Shown here: piece by piece, positions 8,271 to 16,395 of the stretch
How positions within the stretch are numbered: position 1 is the first letter of the stretch
How the letters are laid out: every line of letters begins with the position of its first letter
Assembly (NCBI RefSeq): GCF_900112105.1
Contig: NZ_FOKV01000001.1
Location: 620,001 to 684,000, forward strand
Direction of reading: 5' to 3'
Length of the DNA stretch: 64,000 nt
DNA from: Zunongwangia mangrovi
GTDB lineage: Bacteria > Bacteroidota > Bacteroidia > Flavobacteriales > Flavobacteriaceae
Notes under the pieces: model-generated
What the model saw: the letters and a program-made list of their open reading frames with translations, nothing else
Database searches by the model: none
Told to the model about the DNA's origin: nothing
Position numbers and translations under genes: made by a program

Positions 8271-8987
8271 GGAAACAGAGCTGATTTCTGAATCTTTTAA
8301 AAGTGTTTCCTGTTTTAGTCGCAATACAATCTGAGCAATCGCAACAACATCACGTTCGCAATATTCGATAATTCTGGATACATTTTTTTCAGTATAAAAA
8401 ACTTCGTAAACCTGCGAGCCATCGATGTCGTTCTTAGGTGACGGAATTCCCAGTACGTTGGTAAGCAGTTTTAGGGAGGTAAAATGCTTGTAATCGCCAA
8501 AACGCCAAAGCTCCATAGTGTCCAGATGCGGAATTTCCCACGGGCGCTTGCCAATACTATTTAATTTCTCCGGAAGTTTAAGATTATGGACAATCATTCG
8601 GCGAGCGATAAACGGAAAATCAAATTCTTTACCATTATGGGCGCAGAGAAGATGATAGGTCTTGCTGAAATGTTCGTTTAAAAGTGAGCTGAAATTAACC
8701 AAAATCGACTTTTCGTCGCCAGAAAAACTTTTAAGCCTAAAATCACGATTGCCGTCTTTTAAACTTAAAAATCCGACTGAAATACATACAATCTTACCGA
8801 ATTCGGCCCAGATTCCTGCTCTGGGATAAAACTCAGACGGTGAATATTCCTCTTTCCTAATGTATTTTGTTTTTTCGGCCCAAAGTTCCTGTTTTATTTC
8901 ATCCAATTCCTCAAATAAAGCATATTCTGGAACGGTTTCAATGTCCAAAAATAAAATATGCTCTAAATTGAGTTTTTGAAGTTGCAT
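8265..8987 (-). CDS. DEDD-type 3'-5' exonuclease (PolB-like, DnaQ superfamily)
   Basis: A 240-residue stand-alone ribonuclease-H-like exonuclease. Exo I is FLDIETVP (Asp15, Glu17), Exo II is CAHNGKEFDFPFIARR, and Exo III is EYCERDVVAIAQ, giving the DEDDy set of metal ligands. Sequence style matches the predicted PolB-type 3'-5' exonuclease family found without a polymerase domain in Bacteroidota. It probably trims DNA or RNA ends in repair; the substrate is not known. It is convergent with scoB and overlaps its 3' end. Confidence 0.85.
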   Translation of the reverse strand: MQLQKLNLEHILFLDIETVPEYALFEELDEIKQELWAEKTKYIRKEEYSPSEFYPRAGIWAEFGKIVCISVGFLSLKDGNRDFRLKSFSGDEKSILVNFSSLLNEHFSKTYHLLCAHNGKEFDFPFIARRMIVHNLKLPEKLNSIGKRPWEIPHLDTMELWRFGDYKHFTSLKLLTNVLGIPSPKNDIDGSQVYEVFYTEKNVSRIIEYCERDVVAIAQIVLRLKQETLLKDSEISSVSL

Positions 8988-9022
8988 AAGTGCTGATTTT
9001 CAATATTCTGAAGATACAACTT

Positions 9023-10771
9023 TTATTTATTAATCACTTCGATTGCTTTTTCCAGAAGTTCGTCTTTACCATTTCTAATTCCTTCTAAGCTGGGTGTTAT
9101 TTCAATATCAGGAAGAATTCCTATTCGTTGAGTTGGTGAACCGTCTGGGTAGAAAACTCCAATTCCAGAAATTCCGGTAGCTAATCCGCCTGGTAATATG
9201 ATTCTGGAATAATTACCATCGGCACCGGCAGTAGTACTTCCAATAACAGTGGTGTTAGGTGAAGCCTGAAAGCCCATCGCCGTAAATTCAGCCTGACTTT
9301 GAGTACGTTCATCTACCAATAAAACAACTTTTCCCTGGTAAGCAGACTTTTTATTAGAACCTAATTTTTTGCTTCTGTCAAAATTAAACTCGCCTGGATT
9401 ATTTAGATTCATCGTCGTGAATTTTACGAAGCTATTTCTTTTTGGAACTAAAAATCGACCAAGGGAATAGACAACAAAATCGTTAGGATAATTTCTAATA
9501 TCCACAACAATTCCTTTTGTATCGATCAATTCTTTTTTAATATCACTAATTTCCTTTTGCTTAATAATTCCAAGATCGATATATCCAATATTATCTTCCA
9601 GGATTTTATATGATTTAGTTTCTGAACTTTGCCTGAATAAAAGGTAAAAATCCAGATCGTCATATTTAAAGAGCGGTAACTCGACTTCTTTTAGTCCGTT
9701 TTCATTTTTAATTTGAATGTTACTGGAAGATTCTGTATTTCTAAGAATTAGATAACTTATATTTCTTAATCGAGTAGCCTGATTAGATGCCGGGCTGTAC
9801 GGAATCTTTTCTTCCACAATCTCAGATATTTTCTTACCATTTATTTTTGTGATCACATCTCCAACTTTAACAGGCAATTGATCTATTTTTTCAGATTCAT
9901 AAATGTCATCTATAACCAGTTGATCATTAATAAAACGAAGATGGACTGGAGGAAAATAAGTGCCCAGTTCTTTGCTAATTTCATTTGTTTCTCCGGCTAA
10001 ATTGGCATGAGTATCTTTAACTTCTGCGATTAGTTTTAAAAATACTTTCTCATATTCCAACTCGTTTTTGGTTTCCACAAATTCTGGAATGTATTCAGAT
10101 AAAATGCTATTCCAGTTTTTGTCAATAATATCTTTATAGGGATAGAAATAATGAATAATATTCCAATATCTAAAAAGTCCTACTAGCCTAATTCCTGTTT
10201 CAGGATAGGGGATATTCTCATAAGCTTCTTCGTTTAGAAATGCTGGATTTTTTACGTTTTTGCTGGCATAATCTACGTAGTGCATTTTTGATGAAGAGAT
10301 TCTGTTTTCGTAGATTTCTAATAGTTTATTTTGTAATTCTGCTGAACTTATTTCGGTTGTAATCCATTCATGATCTGGCTTTAGATATGCATCATATTCA
10401 GTATCATTTGTTTTGTTCTTCTTAATTTCTCCGAAGGAATTTATCCAATCTAGCAAAATTTGATCACGTTCTTTATTAGTTGAAGCGCTTTTTGTTTCTT
10501 CAAGTATTTTGAAAAGTTCGTTGTCCCAATTGTAATTTCCACTGGCTATTTCAGGATGATGGTATTTTAAAAAGCCCCAAACTTCACCTAACAGCGCTAA
10601 GTTTTTAACTTCCTGATCATTGATTTTAGTAAATGTAATACCAGATCCTGTTATAGAATCTTTTTGGTACGATTTTGCGGAAAATTTGATTGTCTTCTGG
10701 TTGCCGGCAAGGCAAAATGATGAGTTAAGTAACGCTATGATCATAGCGAACTTTAGTATTCTTAAATTCAT
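9023..10771 (-). CDS. Secreted S41 family peptidase
   Basis: A 582-residue protein with a signal peptide (about residues 1-22, ending SSFCLAG). A helical N-terminal part with the motif LLGEVWGFLKYHHPEI is followed by a PDZ-like region (PVKVGDVITKINGKK, about 300) and the S41 tail-specific protease domain. The catalytic serine is in DERTQSQAEF, Ser492. The end GILPDIEITPS is typical of the family. It probably acts in the periplasm or outside the cell on protein tails or peptides. It stands alone on the minus strand. Confidence 0.85.
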   Translation of the reverse strand: MNLRILKFAMIIALLNSSFCLAGNQKTIKFSAKSYQKDSITGSGITFTKINDQEVKNLALLGEVWGFLKYHHPEIASGNYNWDNELFKILEETKSASTNKERDQILLDWINSFGEIKKNKTNDTEYDAYLKPDHEWITTEISSAELQNKLLEIYENRISSSKMHYVDYASKNVKNPAFLNEEAYENIPYPETGIRLVGLFRYWNIIHYFYPYKDIIDKNWNSILSEYIPEFVETKNELEYEKVFLKLIAEVKDTHANLAGETNEISKELGTYFPPVHLRFINDQLVIDDIYESEKIDQLPVKVGDVITKINGKKISEIVEEKIPYSPASNQATRLRNISYLILRNTESSSNIQIKNENGLKEVELPLFKYDDLDFYLLFRQSSETKSYKILEDNIGYIDLGIIKQKEISDIKKELIDTKGIVVDIRNYPNDFVVYSLGRFLVPKRNSFVKFTTMNLNNPGEFNFDRSKKLGSNKKSAYQGKVVLLVDERTQSQAEFTAMGFQASPNTTVIGSTTAGADGNYSRIILPGGLATGISGIGVFYPDGSPTQRIGILPDIEITPSLEGIRNGKDELLEKAIEVINK

Positions 10772-10834
10772 AAATTTTTGATGGTTGCTTGAAGATATTA
10801 ACGTAATGCTTATTTAAAAAATTATACAGAAAGC

Positions 10835-11983
10835 TTATTTTTCTTCCAGCATCTTATAAGCCTCATCAATATATCTATAAAAATCTGGGCTATGTTTCTC
10901 TTCTCCTTTACGTTTTAAAAGTCCCTGGCCTAAGCGAACGATGATCAAATCATCTTCAGGAATTACTATAACGTATTGCCCTAAAATTCCGCGCATATAA
11001 AAGATTTCTTTGTCTTTGTAGTCACTAAGCCAAAGCCCGTATCCGTAATATGGAGCATCTTTAAATGCCGGATTTTTCATTTTGCGAACAAAAGAAGGAT
11101 TAATAAGTCGTTGCCCATTCCATTGTCCATTTTGGTTAAAAAGCTTACCAAATTTTGCAAAATCTCGTGCGTTGCTAGCGATACAACAATAAGCTTTTTC
11201 CATCCCGCTTTCTTCACTATCGAGTTGCCAAAGTGCGTTGCTTTGCATTCCCAAAGGTTGCCAAAAACTTTCGCTTAAATATTCAGAAAGTGTTTTTTCA
11301 GTCGCTTCTTCTAAAACCATTGCTAAAAGCTCTGTGTTTCCGCTAAGATATTTGAACTTTTTACCGGGTGTTCCAGTTACTTCAAGATTTAAAATCAGAT
11401 CACGAATATTATCATCAAAATAAGCCTTAGCAGTTTGCCCAAAAGGATTATAATAGCTCTCGTCCCAATTAAGCCCGGACGACATCGATGCTAAATCACC
11501 CACCGTTAACCGAATATCGAACTGCGGAAAAAAATGACTCACCGGCTCATTAATACTAGTGATATAACCGTCACGGATAGCTTTTCCTAAAAGCGCAACA
11601 ACTACGCTTTTTGCCATCGAAAACGAGTTGGTTTTACTGTTAACCGAATATTGATCGTAGTATTTTTCAAACCAAATACTGTCGTTTTTAATGATCAAAA
11701 AAGCAGCGGTATTTAGTTTTGTGTTTAGTTTTTCTAAGGAATCGGTCGCTTTAACCGAGTTGTAATTTGTGCTTTCTGGCCATGGCTGTGGATGTAGACT
11801 ATCTGCTTTAATTACGCGGTTATCAAATTCGGGATAATCATCGATATAGGCAGTTTTATGTCCATTTAGATACGTGACTTTAATTCCTTTTAAGATATAA
11901 TCGTAATCGAAAATATAAAGTAGGGCAACAATCAGGATCAAAATGCCCAAAAAGTACTTTAGAAAGCCTAAAAATTTCTTCAT
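10835..11983 (-). CDS. Serine hydrolase of the beta-lactamase class C/6-aminohexanoate-dimer hydrolase type
   Basis: A 382-residue membrane-anchored serine hydrolase; residues 8-25 form the N-terminal membrane segment. The active serine lies in FSMAKSVV (Ser122, Lys125, the SxxK motif) and the conserved tyrosine motif is KYLSGNTE. The late GYGYGLWL-like segment and the overall layout fit the class C beta-lactamase fold, closer to esterase/NylB-like hydrolases than to true lactamases. Substrate cannot be read from sequence. Gene is single, minus strand, with its product probably facing the periplasm. Confidence 0.85.
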   Translation of the reverse strand: MKKFLGFLKYFLGILILIVALLYIFDYDYILKGIKVTYLNGHKTAYIDDYPEFDNRVIKADSLHPQPWPESTNYNSVKATDSLEKLNTKLNTAAFLIIKNDSIWFEKYYDQYSVNSKTNSFSMAKSVVVALLGKAIRDGYITSINEPVSHFFPQFDIRLTVGDLASMSSGLNWDESYYNPFGQTAKAYFDDNIRDLILNLEVTGTPGKKFKYLSGNTELLAMVLEEATEKTLSEYLSESFWQPLGMQSNALWQLDSEESGMEKAYCCIASNARDFAKFGKLFNQNGQWNGQRLINPSFVRKMKNPAFKDAPYYGYGLWLSDYKDKEIFYMRGILGQYVIVIPEDDLIIVRLGQGLLKRKGEEKHSPDFYRYIDEAYKMLEEK

Positions 11984-12046
11984 AGCCTAAAATTAAGGAT
12001 TCTGAAGAAATAATCACTGGCTTTATTAAATACTATCGAAATTCGA

Positions 12047-12526
12047 CTAAAATAAGCTTTGCTGTGGCGAAGGGCTTTCTAATTCCAACAAGTATTTTTT
12101 ACGATGTAATCCTCCGGCATAACCGGTAAGCGAACCATCACTGCCAATTACACGATGGCAGGGAACAACGATCCAAAGCGGATTTTTACCATTTGCTGAA
12201 GCTACTGCTCTTATCGCTTTTGGATCACCAAGTTTTTTAGAAAGCTCCATATAAGAACTGGTCTTCCCAAACGGAATTTCCAATAAGACTTCCCATACTT
12301 TTTGCTGAAATTGCGTGCCCTTTGGATTCATTTTAAAATCGAAGCTTTTTCGATCTTTTTCAAAATATTGCAGCAACTGAGATTTTGCCTGGATCACACA
12401 ATCTGGAAGATCTTTATCCTCCTGAAATTCGATATTTTGATCTTCAATTTTTATTTCGGCAACACCTTCAGTATCACCCGTTATTTTTGCGATCCCCAGC
12501 GGTGTCTTCAGATAGGTGCTCTTCAT
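12047..12526 (-). CDS. ogt: Methylated-DNA--protein-cysteine methyltransferase
   Basis: A 159-residue alkyltransferase with the acceptor motif IVVPCHRVIG (Cys123) and the helix-turn-helix region preceding it (GKTSSYMELSKKLG, AIRAVASANGKNP). It repairs O6-alkylguanine by transferring the alkyl group to Cys123. I chose the ATG at 12526 (MKSTYLKTPLG), which gives the normal N-terminus; an ATG at 12550 would add eight residues. Either way it overlaps the 3' end of the CNNM-domain gene by more than 50 bases in another frame, so the two are translationally tied. Confidence 0.9.
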   Translation of the reverse strand: MKSTYLKTPLGIAKITGDTEGVAEIKIEDQNIEFQEDKDLPDCVIQAKSQLLQYFEKDRKSFDFKMNPKGTQFQQKVWEVLLEIPFGKTSSYMELSKKLGDPKAIRAVASANGKNPLWIVVPCHRVIGSDGSLTGYAGGLHRKKYLLELESPSPQQSLF

Positions 12527-13613
12527 CTTTAAGTTCTTCAGGTTGTGCATCGTCTCTTCTCTGGATCAAACCAATACGTTTGGCGCGGCGCTCCCAGTTT
12601 TTACGAGCAAGCTTTTGCATATCTTCGATACTATCACTCTCGTCCATGATCTCCAAACCTAAGAGTGTTTCGATAATATCTTCCATGGTAACCAGTCCAA
12701 CAACATTTCCAAATTCGTCGGTAACAATAGAAATATGCGTTCGTTTTCTAATAAATATATCAAAAAGATCTGGGATTGGCACTTCAGAAGTAGTAACAAA
12801 GATCTCTCGTTTTAGGGTATCTAGTTTTGATTGCCCATTTTGTTTGATCATTTCTTCCAGCACATCATCCTTCAGAATAAAACCTGAAATATTATTCGAT
12901 TTTTCCTTATAAACCGGAATTCTAGAAAATTTTAAATTTTTATGTGAATGGTGAAAATCTTCAATGCTCATTGATTCATCTTCTGTGATCGCTACAGAAA
13001 ATGGCGTCATAATATCTTTTGCTTCTACAGATTTAAAAACCAGCATGTTTTTGATCACGGTACTTTCGTTTTCTTCAAAAACGCCTTCTTCTTCGGCAGC
13101 TTCTGTGATTGCGGCAAATTCTTCCCGACTCATGGTATTCACTTTGGCCGATTTACCGATCAATCTTGTAGTAAGCATTAATAACCATAAGAGCCCGGTA
13201 TATTTTAGAGGGGCGATCATAATTCTAAGCGTGTTTGCAGTAAATGCGCCCATTCGATCCCAATAAGTTGCCCCCAGGGTTTTTGGAATTATCTCAGATA
13301 GAATTAAAATTCCCAGCGTTAATAATCCAGAAACTATTCCTACTGCATTACTGCCATCTCCAAAAGTCTTTTCGGCCTGTACACCTACCAGAATAGATCC
13401 TACGGTATGTGCCACGGTGTTAATGGTTAAAATAGCAATTAAAGGTTTATCGATATCTTTTTTGAAATTCCCTAAAACTTCAGCATACTTTTTACCTTCC
13501 TGTCTTTTAATTTTTATGTAAGACGGGGTGAAACTTAGAAGCGCAGCCTCTAAAATAGAGCACATAAAAGAAAAAAATATCGAAAATGCGGCAAATAGCA
13601 GGAGTAATCCCAT
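12474..13613 (-). CDS. CNNM (DUF21) and CBS domain membrane protein, hemolysin C/CorC-like
   Basis: A 379-residue protein. The N-terminal CNNM/DUF21 domain has about four membrane segments (1-20, 55-80, 90-110, 130-155) and the conserved LSEIIPKTLGA. A paired CBS domain follows (about 190-320) with DIMTPFSVAIT at its start and GLVTMEDIIETLLG at its end. The tail is charged and short, and the C-terminal CorC/HlyC transporter-associated domain is absent or not recognisable. Relatives are implicated in magnesium or cobalt handling; the role here is not known. It is followed without a gap by ogt. Confidence 0.85.
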   Translation of the reverse strand: MGLLLLFAAFSIFFSFMCSILEAALLSFTPSYIKIKRQEGKKYAEVLGNFKKDIDKPLIAILTINTVAHTVGSILVGVQAEKTFGDGSNAVGIVSGLLTLGILILSEIIPKTLGATYWDRMGAFTANTLRIMIAPLKYTGLLWLLMLTTRLIGKSAKVNTMSREEFAAITEAAEEEGVFEENESTVIKNMLVFKSVEAKDIMTPFSVAITEDESMSIEDFHHSHKNLKFSRIPVYKEKSNNISGFILKDDVLEEMIKQNGQSKLDTLKREIFVTTSEVPIPDLFDIFIRKRTHISIVTDEFGNVVGLVTMEDIIETLLGLEIMDESDSIEDMQKLARKNWERRAKRIGLIQRRDDAQPEELKDEEHLSEDTAGDRKNNG

Positions 13614-13686
13614 TAGAGTTCTTTGGTTTTTAAGAGATCTAAATTAGGGATTAAATATCTATTTTATTTGAAAGAAATTATAAAAT

Positions 13687-13723
13687 AAGAAAGCTGCTCT
13701 AAATTTTAAAGAACAGCTTTCTT
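13687..13723 (-). terminator. Hairpin terminator after the 160-residue membrane protein gene
   Basis: A 10-bp perfect stem, AAGAAAGCTG (13687-13696) with CAGCTTTCTT (13714-13723), loop of 17 bases. On the minus strand it is followed by a T-rich stretch. It lies 17 bases past the stop of the gene ending at 13740. Confidence 0.65.
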
Positions 13724-13739
13724 TCAACAACTCAACTAA

Positions 13740-14222
13740 TTAAAGACTTGCCTGGATTAGGTTGTTCCAGCGAGAGGCTGTAAATAACTGTGTTTCCATA
13801 TCACTATTATCGGCGCCATCTTCATCATAAAATAAAATTTCAGAAATTCGTTTATGATTCGATTCAGAAAGTAATTCGATGCTTATTTGTATGATTTTGG
13901 TACTTTTTTTATCATTTTCAGTAAAAGAAACACTGCGTTTAATCACACTGGTTTTATTGACCTCAGATAGATCTATAAGTTGATGTTGATTGGCATTTGC
14001 CGGTTCAAGGATCAAGAGTTTATGCTGCGCTTTATCTAATCCTAAAACTAAAGCATTAGAAATTTCAATATGATTAAGTTTCATATTGTTCGATTTTGCG
14101 AGGTTTTGTAAGGCTTTTTTGTTTCTTTTTTCCTTTAAACCTTGACGATATAATGCGTAAAATATTGGGCCCATAAACAGTACAAATAGGCTTAGACCAA
14201 TAATGGTTGAAGATGTTTCCAT
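13740..14222 (-). CDS. Uncharacterised single-pass membrane protein
   Basis: A 160-residue protein that I do not recognise. Residues about 6-25 form one membrane segment (GLSLFVLFMGPIFYALY), followed by a basic patch (KEKRNKK), which suggests a cytoplasmic C-terminal domain. The rest is a mixed alpha/beta soluble domain with no clear motif; LILEPANANQHQLIDLSEV is a possible PH-like strand region but this is a guess. It has its own terminator and a 100-base leader, so it is probably transcribed alone. Confidence 0.65.
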   Translation of the reverse strand: METSSTIIGLSLFVLFMGPIFYALYRQGLKEKRNKKALQNLAKSNNMKLNHIEISNALVLGLDKAQHKLLILEPANANQHQLIDLSEVNKTSVIKRSVSFTENDKKSTKIIQISIELLSESNHKRISEILFYDEDGADNSDMETQLFTASRWNNLIQASL

Positions 14223-14325
14223 TTTTATATTGAATTTTAATAATTACAATTAGGCGTACAAGTCCTATAGATTAGGATGCACGTTAATTTTGCTGAAAAT
14301 CAGCACCAAATAATTATTAAATCAA

Positions 14326-14679
14326 TCAGGAGAAAAAGTGAAATGGAAAAATTTGAGCTTCAAGCGTACTTTTTTGATCTCGAAGAAAACTCCACTTAGA
14401 TTTTAATATTTTCTGCGGAAGTTGACTTGTTTTAAGCTCATAATTACTACTGAAGAATAGGGGAGAAATCCCGGGTTCTTCTTGATCTGTTTGTAGATCG
14501 TAGTTTCCCGGCTCTTCAAAAACAAAGGATTTAGTAATATCAGATTGTTGAAAACTAGAAGTATTTTTTTCTGAATCTTGATATACGTAAGCAGAAGTTT
14601 GCGGTTGTGAAATTCCTGCGGCGCTTAATAAAGCAATAAGCACCAGCGAAAAAGAGATATGTATTTTGTTGAATTTCAC
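14326..14679 (-). CDS. Small secreted protein of unknown function
   Basis: A 117-residue ORF with a good signal peptide (KFNKIHISFSLVLIALLSAAGIS). The mature part is low complexity in S, Q, E and has no cysteine and no recognised domain. Codon use is like the neighbours. It lies between two single genes on the minus strand with no obvious partner. It could be a lineage-specific periplasmic protein; a spurious ORF cannot be fully ruled out, although the signal peptide argues for a real one. Confidence 0.5.
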   Translation of the reverse strand: MKFNKIHISFSLVLIALLSAAGISQPQTSAYVYQDSEKNTSSFQQSDITKSFVFEEPGNYDLQTDQEEPGISPLFFSSNYELKTSQLPQKILKSKWSFLRDQKSTLEAQIFPFHFFS

Positions 14680-14732
14680 ACTGTGAATTTACTAAAAAAC
14701 CGAATGTGGAAAATTAAAATATTGGTAAAAAT

Positions 14733-14753
14733 CAGCAGCCATCAGCTTTTGGC
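14733..14753 (-). repeat. Short 7-bp-phased GCT array (three units)
   Basis: On the minus strand three consecutive heptads read GCCAAAA, GCTGATG and a GCT-led third unit. It belongs to the GCTGAAA family that flanks the four-helix-bundle gene in the haem operon. It sits in the 238-base spacer between the small secreted protein and hemB, with no gene beside it. Confidence 0.45.
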
Positions 14754-14831
14754 TATTTTTTCTTAAGTCGAGCTTATAAGCGGTTCGTTAATTGTCGAAA
14801 AAAGTAAAGTTCATTCCAGTTTAATTTTGAA

Positions 14832-14868
14832 TAAAAAAACCTCACAGATTTTTAAAATCTGTGAGGTT
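14832..14868 (-). terminator. Terminator of the hemB-side haem operon
   Basis: A perfect 13-bp stem (AACCTCACAGATT with AATCTGTGAGGTT, 14839-14868) and a run of seven Ts on the minus strand. It lies about 50 bases past the hemB stop and closes the minus-strand haem operon. Confidence 0.85.
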
Positions 14869-14874
14869 TAAGTC

Positions 14875-14909
14875 TATTTTCTAGTATCTAAAAGCGAAGC
14901 GTTCTAAGC
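14875..14909 (-). repeat. 7-bp-phased array with TCTAAAAGCGAAGCG word, 3' of hemB
   Basis: Five heptads in register on the minus strand, including GCTTAGA and GCTTTTA. The 22-base core at 14886-14907 (TCTAAAAGCGAAGCG plus flanks) recurs almost unchanged at 38699-38720 and 38539-38560, each time just beyond or near the end of a minus-strand gene. Confidence 0.5.
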
Positions 14910-14917
14910 TCTTTAAA

Positions 14918-15904
14918 CTATCTCTGAAGTAGTTTTGCTGCGTATTTGGCAAAGTAAGTCGAGATAAAATCGGCTCCCGCTCTTTTAATCGCTGTTAGTT
15001 GCTCCATCACCACGGCATCGTGATCCAGCCATCCTTTTTCAGCAGCAGCTTTGATCATGGCATATTCACCGCTTACCTGGTATACAGAAATGGGAACATT
15101 TACAGTATTTTTTAAATCTCTTACGATATCCAGATAGCATAATCCCGGTTTTACCATAACGATATCTGCGCCTTCTTCGATATCCATTAAAGTTTCACGA
15201 ATCGCTTCATCACGGTTAGAAGGATCCATTTGGTAAGTTTTTTTATCCTTAGGGATATCCTGAGCATCTACCGGAGCAGAATCCAACGCATCTCTAAATG
15301 GCCCATAAAATGCTGAAGCATATTTAGCACTATAACTCATAATTCCAGTATTGAAAAAGCTGTTTTCTTCAAGAATATTGCGCATAGCTAAGATTCGGCC
15401 ATCCATCATATCACTTGGTGCGACAAAATCGGCACCGGCTTCAGCATGAGATAATGCCATTTTTGCTAAAACTTCTACAGAAGGATCATTTAAAACCTTT
15501 CCGTTTTCAATAATTCCGTCGTGACCAAATTCGCTATAAGGATCCAGCGCAACATCAGTCATCACAATCATTTCGGGATTAGTTTCTTTAACCGTTTTGA
15601 TAGCGCGTTGCATTAAGCCGTTTGGATTTACAGCTTCAGTACCTCGATTGTCCTTTAGTTTTTCTTCAACTTTTACAAAAAGTAACACCGATTTAATACC
15701 TAAACTCCATAATTCTTCGACTTCCTTTTTCAGTAAATCAAGGCTATATCGAAAGTATCCCGGCATCGAAGCGATTTCTTGTTTAATGCCGCTTCCTTCT
15801 ACCACAAATAATGGTGCCTGAAAATCATCTGGAGTTACCAGACTTTCTCTCACTAAGCTACGAATAGCTTCATTTGTACGTAATCTTCGGTTTCTTCTAA
15901 GCAT
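14918..15904 (-). CDS. hemB: Delta-aminolevulinic acid dehydratase (porphobilinogen synthase)
   Basis: A 328-residue enzyme that joins two 5-aminolevulinate molecules into porphobilinogen. The Schiff-base lysines are Lys194 (SYSAKYAS) and Lys252 (MVKPGLCYLDI). The metal-site segment TDVALDPYSEFGHDG (116-130) has aspartates where zinc enzymes have the cysteine triad, so this is the magnesium/potassium type rather than the zinc type. It is the last gene of the minus-strand haem operon and is followed by a strong terminator. Between it and hemF lies an inserted four-helix-bundle cassette. Confidence 0.95.
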   Translation of the reverse strand: MLRRNRRLRTNEAIRSLVRESLVTPDDFQAPLFVVEGSGIKQEIASMPGYFRYSLDLLKKEVEELWSLGIKSVLLFVKVEEKLKDNRGTEAVNPNGLMQRAIKTVKETNPEMIVMTDVALDPYSEFGHDGIIENGKVLNDPSVEVLAKMALSHAEAGADFVAPSDMMDGRILAMRNILEENSFFNTGIMSYSAKYASAFYGPFRDALDSAPVDAQDIPKDKKTYQMDPSNRDEAIRETLMDIEEGADIVMVKPGLCYLDIVRDLKNTVNVPISVYQVSGEYAMIKAAAEKGWLDHDAVVMEQLTAIKRAGADFISTYFAKYAAKLLQR

Positions 15905-15942
15905 AATAATTTTTTTAGCTGTAAGCTTTCAGCGATTAGCCT

Positions 15943-16299
15943 TTAGCTTGCATTTAAAGTTTTTATAAGAGCGCTAAGCATTTTCTTAATTTTTTCAGTT
16001 TGAAGTTGAAGTTTTTCATAGTCTTCAGCACTAATAAAATTAAGGTCTTTACTTAGCAGTATTTGATATTCTAATTCGTTTGCAGAGCCAAAGGAAATAT
16101 ATAGAAACCTGGAGAAGTCTTTATCAGATTTTCTGCCACATCCTTCAGCAATATTTGTAGCTATCGAGCTCGATGATCTTTTAATTTGACTTACCAGATT
16201 GAAAGTTTCTTCTCTTGGATATTGGGCAGAGAGTTTATAAACATCTAATGTTAATTGATGCGATTTCTGCCAAACCAGGTATTTCTTATAATCTTTCAT
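15943..16299 (-). CDS. Four-helix bundle protein (S23/Avd-like), heptad-associated copy
   Basis: A 118-residue helical protein. Family marks are LVWQKSHQLTLDVYKLS at the start, QIKRSSSSIATNIAEGCGR in the middle and ANELEYQILLSKDL. It is a different subfamily from the copy at 7216-7572: the core motif is alike but the N-terminus (DYKKYLVWQKSHQL) is the classical S23 form. It is co-oriented with the haem genes and lies on their transcript. No 23S rRNA or retroelement is near. Function unknown; its association with phased repeats suggests binding to them, which is inference. Confidence 0.85.
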   Translation of the reverse strand: MKDYKKYLVWQKSHQLTLDVYKLSAQYPREETFNLVSQIKRSSSSIATNIAEGCGRKSDKDFSRFLYISFGSANELEYQILLSKDLNFISAEDYEKLQLQTEKIKKMLSALIKTLNAS

Positions 16300-16348
16300 C
16301 TTTTAAGCTGATTGCTGAAAGCTAAAGGCTGTCAGCTATTTTCTGTCA

Positions 16349-16391
16349 ACCGTAAACTGTCCACCGTAAACTGTCCACCGTAAACTGTCAA
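16349..16391 (+). repeat. 14-bp tandem repeat, three units
   Basis: CCGTAAACTGTCCA is repeated three times (the third unit ends CAA), right after GCT heptads and just before the hemF stop. The 14-bp unit is two 7-bp words, so it stays in the register of the adjacent array. Related ACTGTC words recur at 32681-32695 and 33952-33986. Confidence 0.8.
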
Positions 16392-16395
16392 CTTA

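Noticed and set aside
10835-11983. Beta-lactamase resistance gene
   Set aside because: SxxK and the tyrosine motif are present, but the layout fits esterase-like serine hydrolases and no resistance context is seen.
12385-12912. 175-codon plus-strand ORF opposite ogt and the CNNM gene
   Set aside because: Serine-rich antisense frame over two well-supported genes.
15943-16299. Avd of a diversity-generating retroelement
   Set aside because: No reverse transcriptase, template repeat or variable repeat is found within the window near either four-helix-bundle gene.
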